Positions 34,884 through 46,394 of a stretch of 64,000 nucleotides of DNA are shown piece after piece. The translations under genes and the position numbers were made by a program. The notes beneath the pieces were generated by a model, which was not told the origin of the DNA, did no database searches, and was given only the letters and a program-made list of their open reading frames with translations. Source of the DNA: Oehlia diaphana (taxonomy: Eukaryota > Glomeromycota > Glomeromycetes > Glomerales > Glomeraceae). The stretch is taken from contig QZLH01000172.1 of assembly GCA_003833135.1 (NCBI GenBank), positions 64,592-128,591 of the forward strand, given 5' to 3'. Each line of letters begins with the position of its first letter. Position 1 is the stretch's first letter.

Positions 34884-37391
34884 ATGGAACAAATTGCAAG
34901 TTCTAATGTCCAAGTTGTCCAAGAGGAGGTCAAGATATCGGTACATCCACTTCCAGAAGATAATGATGTAACAAATAAAGTAACGCTTCATTCCCCCGTA
35001 AATGTTCATCGACCTAAGGTTTGGGCTGAGGTATATCGTAGCTTTACCTTTTTTTGTTCTTCAAATAAAGATTTGATTATTCAATTAATTTATATTGTTT
35101 TTAAAAGACACGACAAGAGTTATGTGAGACATTAGCTTATTTTAGAGCGTATCAGGGTGGAGTATACCATAAAGATAATGCAGTATACGCGTACCTTGTT
35201 GATGGGTTTGGAGCAAAGAGAGATGTCTGTAACGGGCGCGTAATAATATCACATGGGTAGATTTTTTTTAAATTTATGATTTGTTTAAGTAAAATATTGG
35301 ATAAGATTATTAATATAAAACGTTGGTTTTGGTTGAAATTCAATATTTATTTTCAGAGGAGGAAAGAGTATTAAACAGAATGACAAGTATGAACTCGCTA
35401 AATCTCAATCACCTACCGATAATTCGGTCAAATCCTTGTTGAATAATTATTACAACAAACAACCGTTAGCAATAATTATTGGCAGTAAATGTTCAATTAA
35501 GAAGTTCAAAGTTCCTGCGCGATATTGCGTACTCGGGTAAGTCTTATTAAGTATTTTATATAAGAATAAATATTAATACAATCGAACTAAACACTTTATT
35601 TTATGTTATTTATGATAGATTTTATTTAATCACACATGCATGGGTTTGCATAATTATTTACCAATTTGAAAGTTATGAAATTATGATTTCAAATATAACA
35701 CATTAGCTAATTACAGGCGGAACTTGAAGACGGTGAAAATTTAAACGACGAAGAGGCTTTAAACGAAGATGCTTTAATCGACGAAGAGGCTTTAATAGAC
35801 AACATTCCAGTAGCAAAAACTAAAAAACATAAATCTAAATCGAAATCGAAACCGTTTATTCGTTGGAAATTCCGCTTTGAATGGATAGATACTCAAGAGT
35901 TTTTTCCTTGGTGGGAAGACCCTGCGGAGATAAATAAAATGGATTTAGATGATCCAAAGTCCGATGATAATGAAAATATGGAAATAGACTCCGACACTTG
36001 TAATACATGTAATCAACAATTTTTTCCAATTTATAATTCATGGATGTGCTTAGAAAGCTCATGCAAATCTTTTTGGAAGGTATATATATTAATCGCATTT
36101 TCACCCATATTTTCTATTATTAAAATAAAGATAATTTAAAATATTGTCTAGATATGGAATTCTGTTAAAAGGAGTTGGGAAAACGCGCCACAAGACCTTT
36201 CTTTTAACCCGAAATTTTTAGTTCCTGGGTTTATTTCGGAGGAAATTCTATCAAGACCGCTCCCGTTTAGTATTATTCCTTCTCCTCCGATTGGACATAA
36301 TAATATTGGTGCTTATTCTTTAATGCATTGGAAAGGATATCACTGTTTAAGATGTGGAAGAGTTTCATGTCGTGTTAAATGGAGCTGCTGGGAATGCATG
36401 AACTGCCATGTAAGTATTGATTTTATTATTCAGTGAAACAATTTCTTTTTTATTGAATTTTTATTAATTATTTTCATCATAAAATAGAAAACTCTACCAG
36501 GTCTTAAAACGATTTTGGATAAATCTATGCTAGCCGATCCACATCGACTTGTTTTTACTGGCCCTGCCACAGACTGTGAAGGGTCTATATTAAATGGCAG
36601 TAATATAACTCGGGAGCGAACAATTTTGTCAAACGGAGCAATTTTGATGAAATATAATTTTCCGAATGACAACAGAATATTTCATTTTGTATCTAATGAA
36701 ATATGTAATGGGATGCCTGATATTTTACTGAAAAATTTTCAAGAGATAGACAACGAACAATTAAAAAGGCATCTTATAAAATCTAAACTCGAAACTCGAT
36801 TATTTGCTAGACAGTTTACGTTGAACGTAGGTGAACATTATAGATTTGCCCTTGAATTAAATACTGTGCCATGGAAAGACGCTCCGAAAGTATGTAATGA
36901 TACTCTTGATTATGTTAAAAAAATCATCGAGAACTTCGTTCCAGAAGTTAGTCATGATTTTAATCAAATGTTAGTAGCTATATACATGGAGGGGCAAAGA
37001 ATGTCCTGGCACGATGATGGAGAAAAAGGTGTTGGTCCGATAATAGTTAGCCTATCACTTGGATCTCCTGCAGAAATGAAAGTTCGCCGTAAACTAAAAA
37101 AAAAAGTCGAAGAAGCTAAATCTAGCAAAAATGATGAAAAAGGTGATTACACACCAACATTTCCCATTATGAGGCGAAATGGTCCTGAATTATCATTAAA
37201 CTTAAATCATGGTGATATAGTAATAATGGCGGGTGGCACTCTTCAAGAACATTATGACCAGTAAGTGTTATGAATTTGGTTCTTTTATTTATATAAATAA
37301 GAATATTAATATAGATTGAATCAATTTATTTAGTATGGTGGCTCCAAAAGGATTTCGGGTTGCCTGTACGATTCGAAAGATAGAAAAATAA
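34884..37391 (+). CDS. Fungal AlkB-like 2-oxoglutarate/Fe(II) dioxygenase, eight exons
   Basis: Exons: 34,884-35,030; 35,108-35,256; 35,357-35,536; 35,619-35,643; 35,717-36,079; 36,152-36,409; 36,488-37,260; 37,334-37,391. All introns are GT-AG, phases agree, and the spliced product is 650 residues. Residues ~46-168 form an N-terminal region (TRQELCETLAYFRAYQGGVY; GRVIISHGGGKS; YCVLGFYLITHAW) that resembles the N-terminal module of large fungal AlkB-like proteins; the 25-bp exon 4 is needed to complete it. An acidic linker precedes two Cys clusters, CNTC..MCLESSC at ~262-284 and CLRCGRVSC..CWECMNCH at ~353-374, likely zinc sites. The C-terminal AlkB fold has the iron motif WHDD (His549, Asp551), distal iron ligand EHYDH (His632) and 2OG-binding Arg in RVACTIR (Arg646); all catalytic residues are present. 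Role: oxidative demethylation of nucleic acid or protein, probably nuclear; the substrate is unknown. It is convergent with the RTC4-like gene. Confidence 0.85.
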
Positions 37392-38235
37392 TTTTATTTA
37401 TTAAATAATATATAAATAAATTATAATAAAATAATATCAACGTTATTTATTTAAGAAAAAAAAAGTGCAAACTTATATCTATCATGATTCCTTTTTATTT
37501 TATAAAATTTACCATTGAATTTTATTGGTTTTTCTGGTGAAAAAAATGCGGTTTATTATAAAATAAAAAATATTTGAATAAATTGCAGGAAAAAACACGC
37601 TAATGTTAGGCGAGAACTGTGAATTGTTCTTCATCTTGATCAATTATGACAGAAATTTATTATTCAGAGAAATTTTTAGCGAATTATCATTCTATGACGG
37701 CACAACAGTTAGCATACAAGTAAAAACTAAGGGGAAGAGAAAAAATCCATTAATGTACTTTTTATTGGGCCATGGATCGCTGGATACGTTCCAGCATTTA
37801 TTTTTTTTCTGTCTTAATTTTATTAGGTGGTTCACTTTTAAGCGGAAAGATTCAAGTTGTGATACTTAGAGACATGAAATTTCACTTTTTTGTTATTTGG
37901 GTGATTCTTCATAACTCTGGTTTCTTTTATTCTTTTTATTCTCTAGAAATGGATGTTAACATGTTAATTGCACGTGATCTGGTCAACATCTGAAGCCAAT
38001 GGCACAACCAAACTTTGGCATCACAAACCTGAAGGATAAAAAAGTTAGTCTTTCTTGTTGGCACTTAAAACATCTCATTCCAAAGGATCAAATCCCCATT
38101 TCCTCATTAATTAATTTTATTCTTTGATACTATGAAGCTATTCACGCACGTTTTATTGTACATGAATCTAATTATATTAACTAAATTCTAGTTATCATAA
38201 TTTCGCATACTACGGCGGATGAGGAGTAACTAAGT
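37392..38235. other. Convergent intergenic region with possible coding remnants
   Basis: The 3' ends of the AlkB-like and RTC4-like genes face each other across 844 bp. Inside, plus-strand pieces look protein-like (MTEIYYSEKFLANYHSMTA from 37,646; DRWIRSSIYFFSVLILLGG; WSTSEANGTTKLWHHKPEG to a stop at about 38,030), and GT/AG signals exist between them, but no single join is convincing. It may be a small unrecognised gene or a remnant. Confidence 0.3.
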
Positions 38236-39477
38236 TTACACATCACCATCATTGTGCACCCAGTCACCAAAATTACTACTAGATACCAATATTTTCCGTG
38301 CAGTTTCCAAAGATCCATCACCACCAATGTCTTCATATATTAACCTCATCGCCGTTTCAGGAATAAGAACTTCCATCATATAATCTGCTGGTTTCAATGG
38401 AGCGGTATTTTCTGATGTAAGAATATGAGTATTTAAAAATAACTTCATTAAAATATCTGAAATTATAAGAGCTCCTTTTGTTCCATAATACCCCGCCTAA
38501 TTTATAAAATTCATTAAATTATTAATTATTAATTAAATTAAATAAAAATTCAACGCAAAATAACTTACTCTTAATTCTTCAAATCGGTTAAGTAGCCCCA
38601 ATGGGGATGCAGACTTTCGTCCATTCTTCTTATAATATTTTAATGCGCAGTCACGATAATAACTATCGGCAGTACCATCAATGATTTCCAAGAGATTATT
38701 TTTAAGCTTATGAATACGATCTGGCAATTCTTCAAAATTAATTACAGAAGGGTAATTATTTGCTACGCCATCTGAAGTGACTGATATCTCTGCAAAATGA
38801 ATAAAACAGAATTCTGATGCTGGAATCTTCCCTAAAATATTTACTATTAGTAAATAATAAATGTTTTTTTCTTAAAAATAAATAAATATAATTCCAAATA
38901 CCTTGTTTGATAAGCTCTGATGCTGATTTCAATCTATCAGACATTAAAATAGGTAAAGTAGCATTACAGAACGGACAACGTTCACTCGCTATGAATTGAT
39001 AAATCATATCATTTTAACTAAATTCACTTGATTAAAATTATTTATGCATCAATACATACTCCCGCCAACATTTTCATCTTTAAATAATTCTAATTCATAA
39101 AGTTCTAATTCATCAAGTCTCAAGAAATCCACATCAGTATCCAATTCATTAAAATCATCAGTAAATCTTTTCGGACTTGGCATTATGAATCGATCACTAG
39201 GTAATTGTTGCGTATTATCTACATTCTAATAAATAATAGTAATACATTTTTTTGGTTATCTTTTATTAAATAAAATTATTAAATTATTTAAATTGCTCTT
39301 TGATACATTTTTTTTTCGTGAATTACTTTTAGTCTGTTTTTTTTGTACAGAAGGTGATTTCGACGAATTTGGTGGTATAATAATTGATGCAGATCTAGTT
39401 CTGGGACGTAGGTTATAAGTCGAAATGACTTGATTTGATATAGAGGTTCTTTTAGTCCTTTTACGCAAAGCCGACAT
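38236..39477 (-). CDS. RTC4: RTC4-like (restriction of telomere capping 4) protein, five exons
   Basis: Exons on the minus strand: 39,477-39,307; 39,225-39,060; 38,998-38,903; 38,831-38,569; 38,496-38,236. All boundaries are GT-AG with consistent phases, giving 318 residues. The N-terminus is basic and Ser/Pro-rich (MSALRKRTKRTS; NLRPRTRSASIIIPP), likely disordered with nuclear-localisation character. An acidic stretch (ELDTDVDFLRLDELELYE) follows. The RTC4-like domain occupies residues ~115-310: CPFCNATLP (putative Cys pair), EFCFIHFAE, INFEELPDRIHKLKNNLLE, then AGYYGTKGALIISDIL and VLIPETAMRLIYEDI, the signature ending of this fungal domain. In yeast Rtc4 is linked genetically to telomere capping and its biochemistry is unclear. 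Length and order fit a compact family member; the gene looks intact. The symbol is by domain similarity. Confidence 0.8.
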
Positions 39478-40379
39478 TTTCTATAAACATAATTATTTTT
39501 TTATTAAGAAATATATATTTACACATATAATGATAAATATGTATTTTAATTTAATAAATTAAATACATTGAAGCTTATTTGTTTCTATATTGTTGAATAA
39601 AGGTCGTTTTGACAATTGACACGCGAAACAGCTAACTGTTATTACGCGTTAAAAGAGTTAAATAGTACCTACAGCGCCTTGGGAAATACGATACGCGACA
39701 GTATAGTATTTATGGGTTTTTTATATTAATCAAGGTTACACTAATAGTCACGAGACATATAATATATTTTATAGATCAAAAAAAAAACCACCTATGGTGG
39801 CTGTCACCTATAAACCAACATACAAACCGAAATTTGAAATTTTTTTATTTATATTGTTAAAATATAATAATTGCCGCGTGAATTTTATGTTTTCATGCCT
39901 GTTATCATTATCATTTGTTCCGGTTTGTGCCTAAAACAGGAAATTCAGAAGTGTCAATTTATTACGCTATAGTATAGTACCGTAAAAGATCCCCTTTTCC
40001 GCGTTTTCCGCGTACCCCATAGTAATATAACCGGGATATTTTATTAGACAAAAAAAAAAAAAAATTTTTGATTTAGACCCGGGTATTATCATACTTGTAA
40101 CTTTATTACTTAATTGCGTAACTTAAATAAATGATAAATTAATTTGTGTTACCTAATTTACCAAACTGTATTGCTTAAATGAGGAGTTATTAAAAATTTT
40201 AAACCCAAATTATCAATAACATTGTCTTGCCAATAAAAACAAAATTTTTTTAAACTGTTATTTTAATACGGTAATATACGAATTTCAATCAGTCAAAAAA
40301 CCTTTATTTTATTACATAATACATTATTACCACAACAGCATGCATAAAGACATTAGCTGAACTATCCAATCCTGAATTA
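39478..40379. other. Upstream region of the RTC4-like gene
   Basis: The RTC4 promoter lies here on the minus strand; no clear TATA is seen. ACCACCTATGGTGG at 39,787 is a short palindrome. At about 39,975-40,040 a block reads TAGTATAGTACCGTAAAAG, TTTTCCGCGTTTTCCGCG and CCGGGATATTTTATT. It may be one end of the element that carries the broken transposase to the right. Confidence 0.35.
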
Positions 40380-40975
40380 CAGTCTGCTTCATTTTCATTA
40401 CTATCACTTTCATTCTATCTCCTGATTAACTTTCATTACTATCTCCTGATTCGCTTTCATCACTGTCTTCTATTTCACTTTCGCCACTTTCTTCTGATTC
40501 ACTTTTATCATAATCTGAATCATTTTCGTTTCTCTTGCCTTCAACTTCCCTTCCAAGATCTTCTCTATTACCCTATTTTCTAATCGATCAAAATTAAAGT
40601 ATCTTCTGTCCCATACATAGCATTTGAAACGCCACAACACTTGAACGACCGCCTAATCATCCCAACCTTCTATTACCATCTTGCTACAAGTGAGTAAGAT
40701 GGTCTTTTGATTTTCCAGATGATGTATAATCTTTAATAGCTTCACTCGTCCAGTTGTTATAAATATTTCGTACCCAATTTTAAAAAAATTAGTTAATTCA
40801 ATAAATTATTTAATTATTTAAGTTACTGTACGGTAAAATAATTACCTTTGACTTAAAAGATCTATTTAGTGACACATCAAGTGGTTGCAAACGAGATGTT
40901 AGAAATCGGTTCGTTTTTCACGAAATCGTTGCTTAGCTGTATCAGTCTGTGTGAAGAAAAAAGATCCAACACCAA
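40380..40975 (-). pseudogene. Broken pogo/Tigger-type DDE transposase, C-terminal part
   Basis: Minus-strand pieces read in order: DTAKQRFREKRTDF, then in another frame TSRLQPLDVSLNRSFKSK, then after an 80-bp interruption VRNIYNNWTSEAIKDYTSSG, then MVIEGWDD and a Ser/Asp/Glu-rich tail (DYDKSESEESGESEIEDS). TSRLQPLDV is the block holding the last catalytic Asp in pogo/Tigger (CENP-B-like DDE) transposases. The frameshifts, interruption and stops make it non-functional. The N-terminal helix-turn-helix part is absent. Its acidic tail resembles the remnant in the elements at 18,970 and 32,381. Confidence 0.7.
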
Positions 40976-41434
40976 AAAAAGTGTAAAATTAATTTAAAAA
41001 AATGTTTGTTTAAAATTGAGAACGGTTGTGTACAGTAATACAATATCCCCTATGATAAAATACCCTAATAAAATACCCACGGGCATAATTCAATTTTTAA
41101 ATCGCTGAAATTGATATAGATTTGGGGTATTTTAGGCAGTGCTATACGGTACTAGAGTATTATGTAAAATTTGCATGCCAAAGAACTGAAGTAAAATTCC
41201 GTGATGGTACATTCGTTCCTAAATATATAATTTAATTACTGTTTGAATTAAACGAACTGAACGAAATTAAATAATTTTAGAATATTCAGAATATTCTCAG
41301 TTTAATATTGATCTTTTAGAAAATTTTCTTGGATCAAAAAAATCGAATTAATTGTCTATTGCTATGCACTAGACGATTTGATCGCCATTTGATTATGTCA
41401 CTTCGTCACGCCTGATAAAATCGATCATCACGTT
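40976..41434. other. Flank of the broken transposase
   Basis: At about 41,144-41,160 GGCAGTGCTATACGGTACTA is a partial inverted match of TAGTATAGTACCGTA at about 39,980, so the two may be remnants of element ends about 1.2 kb apart. No coding sequence is seen. Confidence 0.3.
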
Positions 41435-41905
41435 TTGACATTTTTCTTGGGTATTTTTTTCTCGTTTTTATTTTTTAACAGTTCGTTTTTAGTTTTCTTT
41501 CTTTTTATGTCATTATGTTCTTCGGTTCTGCAGCAAAAGAATTGTTTCCTTCTTTTTTCTTTTCGCTTCTCGTTGTTGATTTCTTTTCTTTCTTTAGGAC
41601 TTCATACTCATCAAAGGTACATTTCCTTCTTATTATTTCTTCGGTTCTGCAATCAAAGGCATGTTTCCTCCTTATTTCTTTTTTTTTTGTTTCGTGTTTC
41701 TTGTTCCTAATTTTTTTTCCTTCTTTTGGTCTCTAGGTTCTTCAGTTTTGCGACAAAGGTACTTCTTTTTATTCTGAATTTTATTTTTATTTTTTACCCT
41801 TTGTTTCTAATTTTCCTTTTTTCTTTTTAAGTCTTTAAGTTCTTCCAGTTTGTGAACGTACTTTTTTCTTTTTATCCTTTTCTCTATGGGCTTTACCTTG
41901 ATCTT
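41435..41905. repeat. Pyrimidine-rich dispersed repeat (inverted copy of 8.4-9.0 kb)
   Basis: Nearly pure pyrimidine with repeated TTCTTCGGTTCTGCA.., AAAGGCATGTTTCCTCC and AAAGGTAC units; the reverse complement (GTACCTT, GGAAAGAAGA, TGCCGAAG) is the vocabulary of the repeat at 8,388-8,995. The plus frames here (41,435-41,736) are Phe/Ser/Leu low complexity and are not genes. Confidence 0.65.
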
Positions 41906-42059
41906 TTCTTGGTCTTGTAAATTTCGTCCTTAATCTTCATCCCCCCTTCTTTATTTTCATTCCTTCTTCTTCCCCCAATTTTCATCATCTTTTATTTTTA
42001 ATAAACATTTCCTAGTAATATAAAACTATTCTAATCTCCCATTGACTCTAGATATCAAC

Positions 42060-42660
42060 GAATTCACGGATTCCTCTGAGGAGTTGATTATGCTAAATTA
42101 ATTGGACCTAGCCTATTAGCTTGTAAATTTCTTATGTTATAAGAATAACATATTTAATGTTTGTTTCTGATTAAATATATACCAATCAAATTCTATGTGC
42201 GCAATGTGCGGAAAATTGGTCACGTGTGAAGTTTTGCACGTTGAATTTCAAACAGTTCTATTTCAGTTTTAATTCTTATGGATCCCTTTTAATAGATATT
42301 TACCATCATTGGAAACTTTGCTAACATGACTTTTCAATACAGCTATACAACTAAACAATCAAAGAAAAACGAATTAAAAAATTGATACTTCCTCATCAAA
42401 ATTTGAAAATTTTCTAAAAAAAACCTTACCTTCTTTTCAATAATCCCATATACAATACTACAATCGTTAGCATCAGATAATTTTCAATTAACTATAATTC
42501 CTCCACGTTCATGAAATTATGTATACCCAATAACCTCTATATATCGCATACTTTTTATTGTACTATCAGCTGATCCTGTTACAACTTACATGTATATAAA
42601 AACCTTGATGAAATGTTGAAATGGTATGCTGGAAAATGGGATTAATTGGATATATGCTTA
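42060..42660 (-). pseudogene. Decayed Utp13/TBL3-like WD40 fragment (copy 2, inverted)
   Basis: The minus strand reads VTGSADSTIK, HERGGII, then DANDCSI and GIIEKK followed by GTAAGG, a likely retained splice donor. It aligns in sequence and order with copy 1 (words such as AACAGGATCAGCT, GGAGGAATTAT, GTATTGAAA.GTCATGTTG and CATAGAATTT). Its downstream end (about 42,060-42,180) also shares GGTCCA..TAATTT.GCATAA with 2,229-2,249. Neither copy can encode a WD40 protein. The retained intron donor points to DNA-level duplication, not retroposition. Confidence 0.5.
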
Positions 42661-44200
42661 ATTCTATTCTTATGTAAATTTCTTTTGACTTATTGAATGC
42701 TTCCATCTTTGCATCAATGCTGATTGACTAATAAACATGAATTTAATAACTGTATTATTCAAATTTTCATTTAGAACTCTACTGTATTAATTTAAGTCTT
42801 TCGGTACCTTCGAAATATTAGAATTGGCTTCCCTATGAGTTCACCCAAATCCACTGGTTTTCCCTTATCACAATTGACATGATTCTTGATCTGACTTCGT
42901 CCAACTTCGAGGTTTCTGAACTTACCTCATGACAATTGACTTTAACGCTTGAGTTTTTGGATCAATTAAATATGTGTGTTTCTTTTTGACCTTACTGGGA
43001 CTTGAAGCCTTATCATTGTTGAAAATTATTATTTCTAGGGCTCCATTCTTTTTTGTTTCGCGTTACCAGACCATCCCGATCTTTGCTCTTAAATTTGAAA
43101 TCTTTATCTCGCTCGCTTACTATATCTTTCTGAGATTTTGATTACCACAAAGATTTCTGAGATATTTTAGCGATATTTGTCTGCGGTTTTAGATTAGACA
43201 GGTGAACGAGTGCAGTAATTGCAATCTAGATCTAGGCTTTTAGATATTAAGATTTATCAGATTTTTTTGAAGTTTTAACACTTCTAACGAACTCTAAAGT
43301 TTGATCCTTAATAGTAGGAATTATTTCTGGTTGTCAAACTTTTCCGTTTGATTTTCACGGTCCATAGATAAATCACAAAAGGTTTCACCTTTAAGTATTC
43401 CTTTGATTCTGAAGTCGTTGGACTAAGGTATAACCTAAAGAATAACCAGATTCAGACATATTAATGTTGTATAGCCGTCAGTTTACGCGATTTTGATTCC
43501 TAAACGTTACGCAATATCACTTTGACGTAAAATTCGTTTCCTTTCTTCTTTTGTAAACCTTCATATGTTTAAACAGGCTCATCCTTTTCGCATCCTAATT
43601 ATTTGCAATATAGTGTTATTCTTTTGCAGGTGAAATGCTCGCTCTAACAGAAAACTCATCGACATCCAGGTCCTTTACAAATATCAAGGCTTGTAGTTAA
43701 TTCAAGATTGTGTTTTTTATTATTAGCGTTCTCGTTTGGTACATCCATTACGTTAATTACGTTTTAAATACACAAAAATATTATTCATAATTTTTAAAAT
43801 AAAGATACTACTATAGAAATGTAGAATTATTGGTTTAGTTTGGTATAGCATAATTAAATAAGATATAGGGTATTAAAATATATGTTCAGCTATTACTTTG
43901 TTAGGTCATGGCGAATATTCACTTTAAGAGCGAGGTAATTTTAAAAAAATTTGCACGGACAATTATTTTCTCAACCAGTATTTGAAATTAAGAATGATCC
44001 GTGTCAATTATAAACATTAGATAACGTGTGTAAAAAAGATGTAATGTAAAGAAGCTTGTAAGAAAGTATATGCTTATCTATTTTATATAATTGCATATTA
44101 TATTAATATACAACTCTCGCGTTAATTACGTGTTATTTGTCGACGACTTGACTTGTATAGGAAAGAATTTTCCAACATTTATTAAGGTACACTTCGGACT
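42661..44200. other. Spacer without a supported gene
   Basis: Composition is less A/T-extreme around 42,840-43,450, but no frame stays open. A short frame at 43,631-43,703 (MLALTENSSTSRSFTNIKACS) follows a TTTGCAG acceptor-like site and could be an orphan exon. Nothing is recognised. Confidence 0.3.
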
Positions 44201-44550
44201 AATGTATCACAATCTAAAATTACTGACGGAATTTATTTGCGCGCCCGTCCGTGCCACAAACTTTGTACATTCAATTCCACGTTCCTTAGTTGAAACTTTT
44301 CCCGAAATGGTCATTAATTTCGTAGATGTGAACTTCATCTCTGTAACAAAATTTCACACGAATCACTTTATGGCACACGGAAACATTCTAAATTGGAATA
44401 TGCAAGCCCCAAACTTATCGTCAACTGATTAATTTATCCCCGTTGGGTGAACATTTTTTTATTTGTAATATTTCGATCACGATAACAGTTGCTGATCGAT
44501 CTTATGGATAAACGGGATATAAACAAATCATGATTATATGCCATACATAC
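44201..44550. repeat. Inverted repeat, left arm
   Basis: The reverse complement of this segment matches 46,395-46,850 in patches and in order: GTACAAAGTTTGTGGC, AAGTGATTCGTGTG, GTTTCCGTGTG, GGCTTGCATA, AACGGG-ATA-ATTTATCAGTT-A and AATCATGATTTGTTTA. The plus frame 44,091-44,432 (113 codons) lies largely inside this repeat, so I do not call it a gene. Confidence 0.6.
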
Positions 44551-46394
44551 TCTTGTATCAAGAATTCAAACGTGAGTGTAGTAAAATATTTTCTCAAGAT
44601 AAAATATTATTGTTAAAGAATTTATTATCGTTCCATCTTTAACGTGCACACATTAGATAGCGATCTTTTAAAATCGTCGCGAAATACATCAGACTTTCGA
44701 ATAGACGTTATAACATGACAGAGATATTTTTTTTAACGATGATCTTATATTACACAAAAAAAAAAATGTTTTATCATATTTGCTAAGACCTGAAAGACCA
44801 TCGTGAATGAATTCGGAATTTCCAGAAAATCCAAAAAGACAGTAAATTGTGAGAGTAAATTTAAAAAAAAATCACGACAATTTATCTTTTCTCAGTATAC
44901 GATAAAGTTATTTGAAAAAAAAAATTTATATTATTTTTTTTTTCTTAAATAAAGTCTCTATAAAATTATAAAATAAATTCGTTTATATTTCGAAAAAAAT
45001 ATATTAAAATTTGGCCCTATAGGACATGTTGAATTTATTATAATTGCGTAAGAATGATTTTGTATTTACATGATTTAAAAAAATTAATTTGATACAATAT
45101 TAGATCTAATATAAGGCTTATGAAAGGGTATGTATGATATGTAAAAATAATATGATGATTAAACATGAATAATTGAATTTAAAGACAAATATAAGAAAGT
45201 AAATGAAGATAATGCATAACAAATATTAAATGTCCTATTTTGAAATTTTTGAATTTAGCATGTTAATTTCCTAACTATGTTTAAGAATTATTATATTATA
45301 TTAATTTTGAAGTAATAAGAATTATAATATTAATTAAAAGCGTAATTACACACATGTATGTTACTTGTAAAAAAAACAGCAATTTTACACATTTATCATA
45401 TTACGCATTAAAATAAAGCTTCTTATCGAATAATTTCAGGATATTTCATAATTATATTTTGTAGGGTGTAGAGTTTCGTTTATCTAAAAAACAAAAGAAA
45501 TAAATTTTTACCAAATTAATCCTTGATAATTTAATACAATGTGACTTATATACATACTTCGGTTTTCTTTAGCCTTAACTTTTATTGTGCGAAAAGAATT
45601 ATTAAAAGATAGAATTTCAATCTAAAAAACGAAAGAAATAATTTTTAATGATTATTCCGATAATTTTATACATGGTTAGTACATACAAACATACATACCA
45701 CCAAAAATGTTCAAAATGTCGTTTCGTGTGAGAAGAAAAATTTCAACAAAAATTTTTTTAAATGACGGAAAGGTCTTGAATGACGAAGGGGGGGGGGGGG
45801 GTCTTTAATGAAGGAAAGATTTCTTTAAGACGGAAGGTCCTAGATGACGGAAAGTCTTAGATGACGGAAGGATCTTAAATGACGGAAGGATCTTACATGT
45901 TAAACGGAAAGGGGGGTTTTAATTGATAGAAAAAAGAAAAAAAAAATGGCTACGACGCTATGTAGGGCTATAAATACATAATGCGTAATGTGCAAAAATA
46001 AACATGTTATAACACGTTTTACTTTCGATAATCAGTTATTAGCGCAATCAGTACGATCGTGAGAAATAAAATTGTTATCGGGATTCGGGAGCATCGGGAG
46101 CATCGGGAGCAACTAACAAAGCACGAAACACGCCTACCGAAACGCAAAAGGAGAAAATAAAACCTTTTTGCACGTTTTTTTGACATCATTTTCACCAACT
46201 CGTCTAAAAACTAAAATTACGTCTTCAGATATCACATGAACTTCACGCCATATCAAATAGGAATTATGGGAACTTCCGAAATTTTGATGCCGTGTTGCGC
46301 AGCGACAAAAATTACACGCAAAAGGTTACCTAATTGGTTTGTGTACTATTGTACATTCCCGTTTGAAATAGATTAAAAGATTTTTATGTATAAA
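44551..46394. other. Spacer between inverted repeat arms
   Basis: AT-rich and gene-free. It contains the G14 run and minisatellite at 45,770-45,905. At 46,083-46,110 an 11-bp unit (GGGAGCATCGG) is repeated about 2.5 times. Confidence 0.45.
45770..45912. repeat. Degenerate ATGACGGAAGG minisatellite with a G14 run
   Basis: The unit (T)GATGACGGAAGGATCTTA recurs about six times at 17-30 bp spacing. A run of 14 G at 45,788-45,801 lies inside, and a six-G run follows at about 45,911. Long G runs are rare in this AT-rich window and could form a G-quadruplex. Confidence 0.65.

Noticed and set aside
37646..37720. CKS1-like start (IYYSEKF)
   Set aside because: The resemblance ends after seven residues; the rest does not follow the cyclin-dependent kinase subunit family.
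41435..41736. Overlapping plus-strand ORFs of 73 and 91 codons, signal-peptide-like
   Set aside because: Products of the pyrimidine-rich dispersed repeat; hydrophobic Phe/Leu/Ser composition follows from T/C content.
44091..44432. 113-codon plus ORF
   Set aside because: It lies largely inside one arm of an inverted repeat whose other arm has no corresponding frame.
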